DNA from: Chitinophagaceae bacterium
GTDB lineage: Bacteria; Bacteroidota; Bacteroidia; Chitinophagales; Chitinophagaceae
Reading direction: 5' to 3'
NCBI GenBank assembly: GCA_016786525.1
Contig: JAEUVW010000399.1
Location: forward strand, 1-6,473
Length of the DNA: 6,473 bases
Shown one piece after another: positions 6,290 to 6,473 of the stretch; the stretch's first letter is position 1, and every line of letters starts with the position of its first letter. A model generated the notes under the pieces. It did no database searches, was not told the origin of the DNA, and saw nothing but the letters and a program-made list of their open reading frames with translations. Made by a program: the position numbers and the translations under genes.

Positions 6290-6473
6290 CTAACCAATAA
6301 ACCGTATAAAATGAAACTAGTGCAATACTACTCAATATTTTTTAAAAAATAAATCCTGTTTTAAGATATTCACATTCTCTAAACTATTTTGTGTATTACG
6401 CAATTGTCAAGCTTACGCTAAATTACTTTCCTGTATCCCAATCATGACATCGCTTCAGTATATTCGGGGAAGG
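6290..6473. other. AT-rich intergenic stretch with no assignable gene
   Basis: No frame on either strand gives a convincing coding region. It contains the 10-bp string GCTAACCAAT (6289-6298), which also forms the right half of the operator, and a perfect 16-bp AT palindrome at 6336-6351. Short open stretches touching the right edge on both strands could be ends of neighbouring genes but are too short to judge. Confidence 0.5.

Noticed and set aside
6311..6352. 13-codon plus-strand mini-ORF (MKLVQYYSIFFKK)
   Set aside because: No ribosome-binding site or promoter is evident, it lies in AT-rich DNA, and its end overlaps the AT palindrome. It could be a leader peptide of a gene to the right, but nothing supports this.
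6444..6473. Possible plus-strand gene start at the right edge (MTSLQYIRGR)
   Set aside because: Only ten codons are visible and there is no exact TAnnTTTG box upstream. Minus-strand frames there also stay open to the edge, ending at TAA 6423-6425 or TGA 6444-6446, so strand and gene cannot be decided.

Overview
The window carries one compact, self-regulated multidrug-efflux operon, read entirely on the minus strand from right to left: a MarR-family repressor (5633-6118), a membrane-fusion/periplasmic adaptor (4575-5636), an RND inner-membrane pump of the HAE1 type (1500-4562) and a TolC-type outer-membrane channel (176-1507). Together these form a complete tripartite pump spanning inner membrane, periplasm and outer membrane, with its own regulator as the first gene. 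The genes are tightly packed (4-bp ATGA overlap, 12-bp gap, 8-bp overlap), which points to one transcript and probable translational coupling.

The sequence suggests a Bacteroidota bacterium, most likely of the Chitinophagaceae type. The reasons are the Bacteroidota-style -7 promoter box (TAnnTTTG), the lack of clear Shine-Dalgarno sequences before the starts, moderately GC-rich genes next to AT-rich intergenic DNA, and the style of the MarR and RND proteins. The genus cannot be fixed from this window.

Region by region: positions 1-175, plus the last codons of the channel gene, consist of repeat DNA. Two copies of a block about 69 bp long lie 125 bp apart, each with an array of 8-bp units (NAATTGCC), with a small GC-rich hairpin between the arrays. 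The second copy supplies the last eight or so codons and the stop of the channel gene. Positions 176-6118 are the operon. Positions 6119-6473 are AT-rich and hold no complete gene. They contain a probable operon promoter with a near-perfect palindromic operator directly next to it, a terminator-like hairpin oriented for minus-strand transcripts arriving from outside the window, and about 180 bp with nothing assignable.

The operon is of a well-known kind. I do not see an undescribed multi-gene system here. The points most worth a second look are the octamer-repeat invasion of the channel gene's 3' end and the promoter/operator arrangement that predicts repression by the MarR protein.
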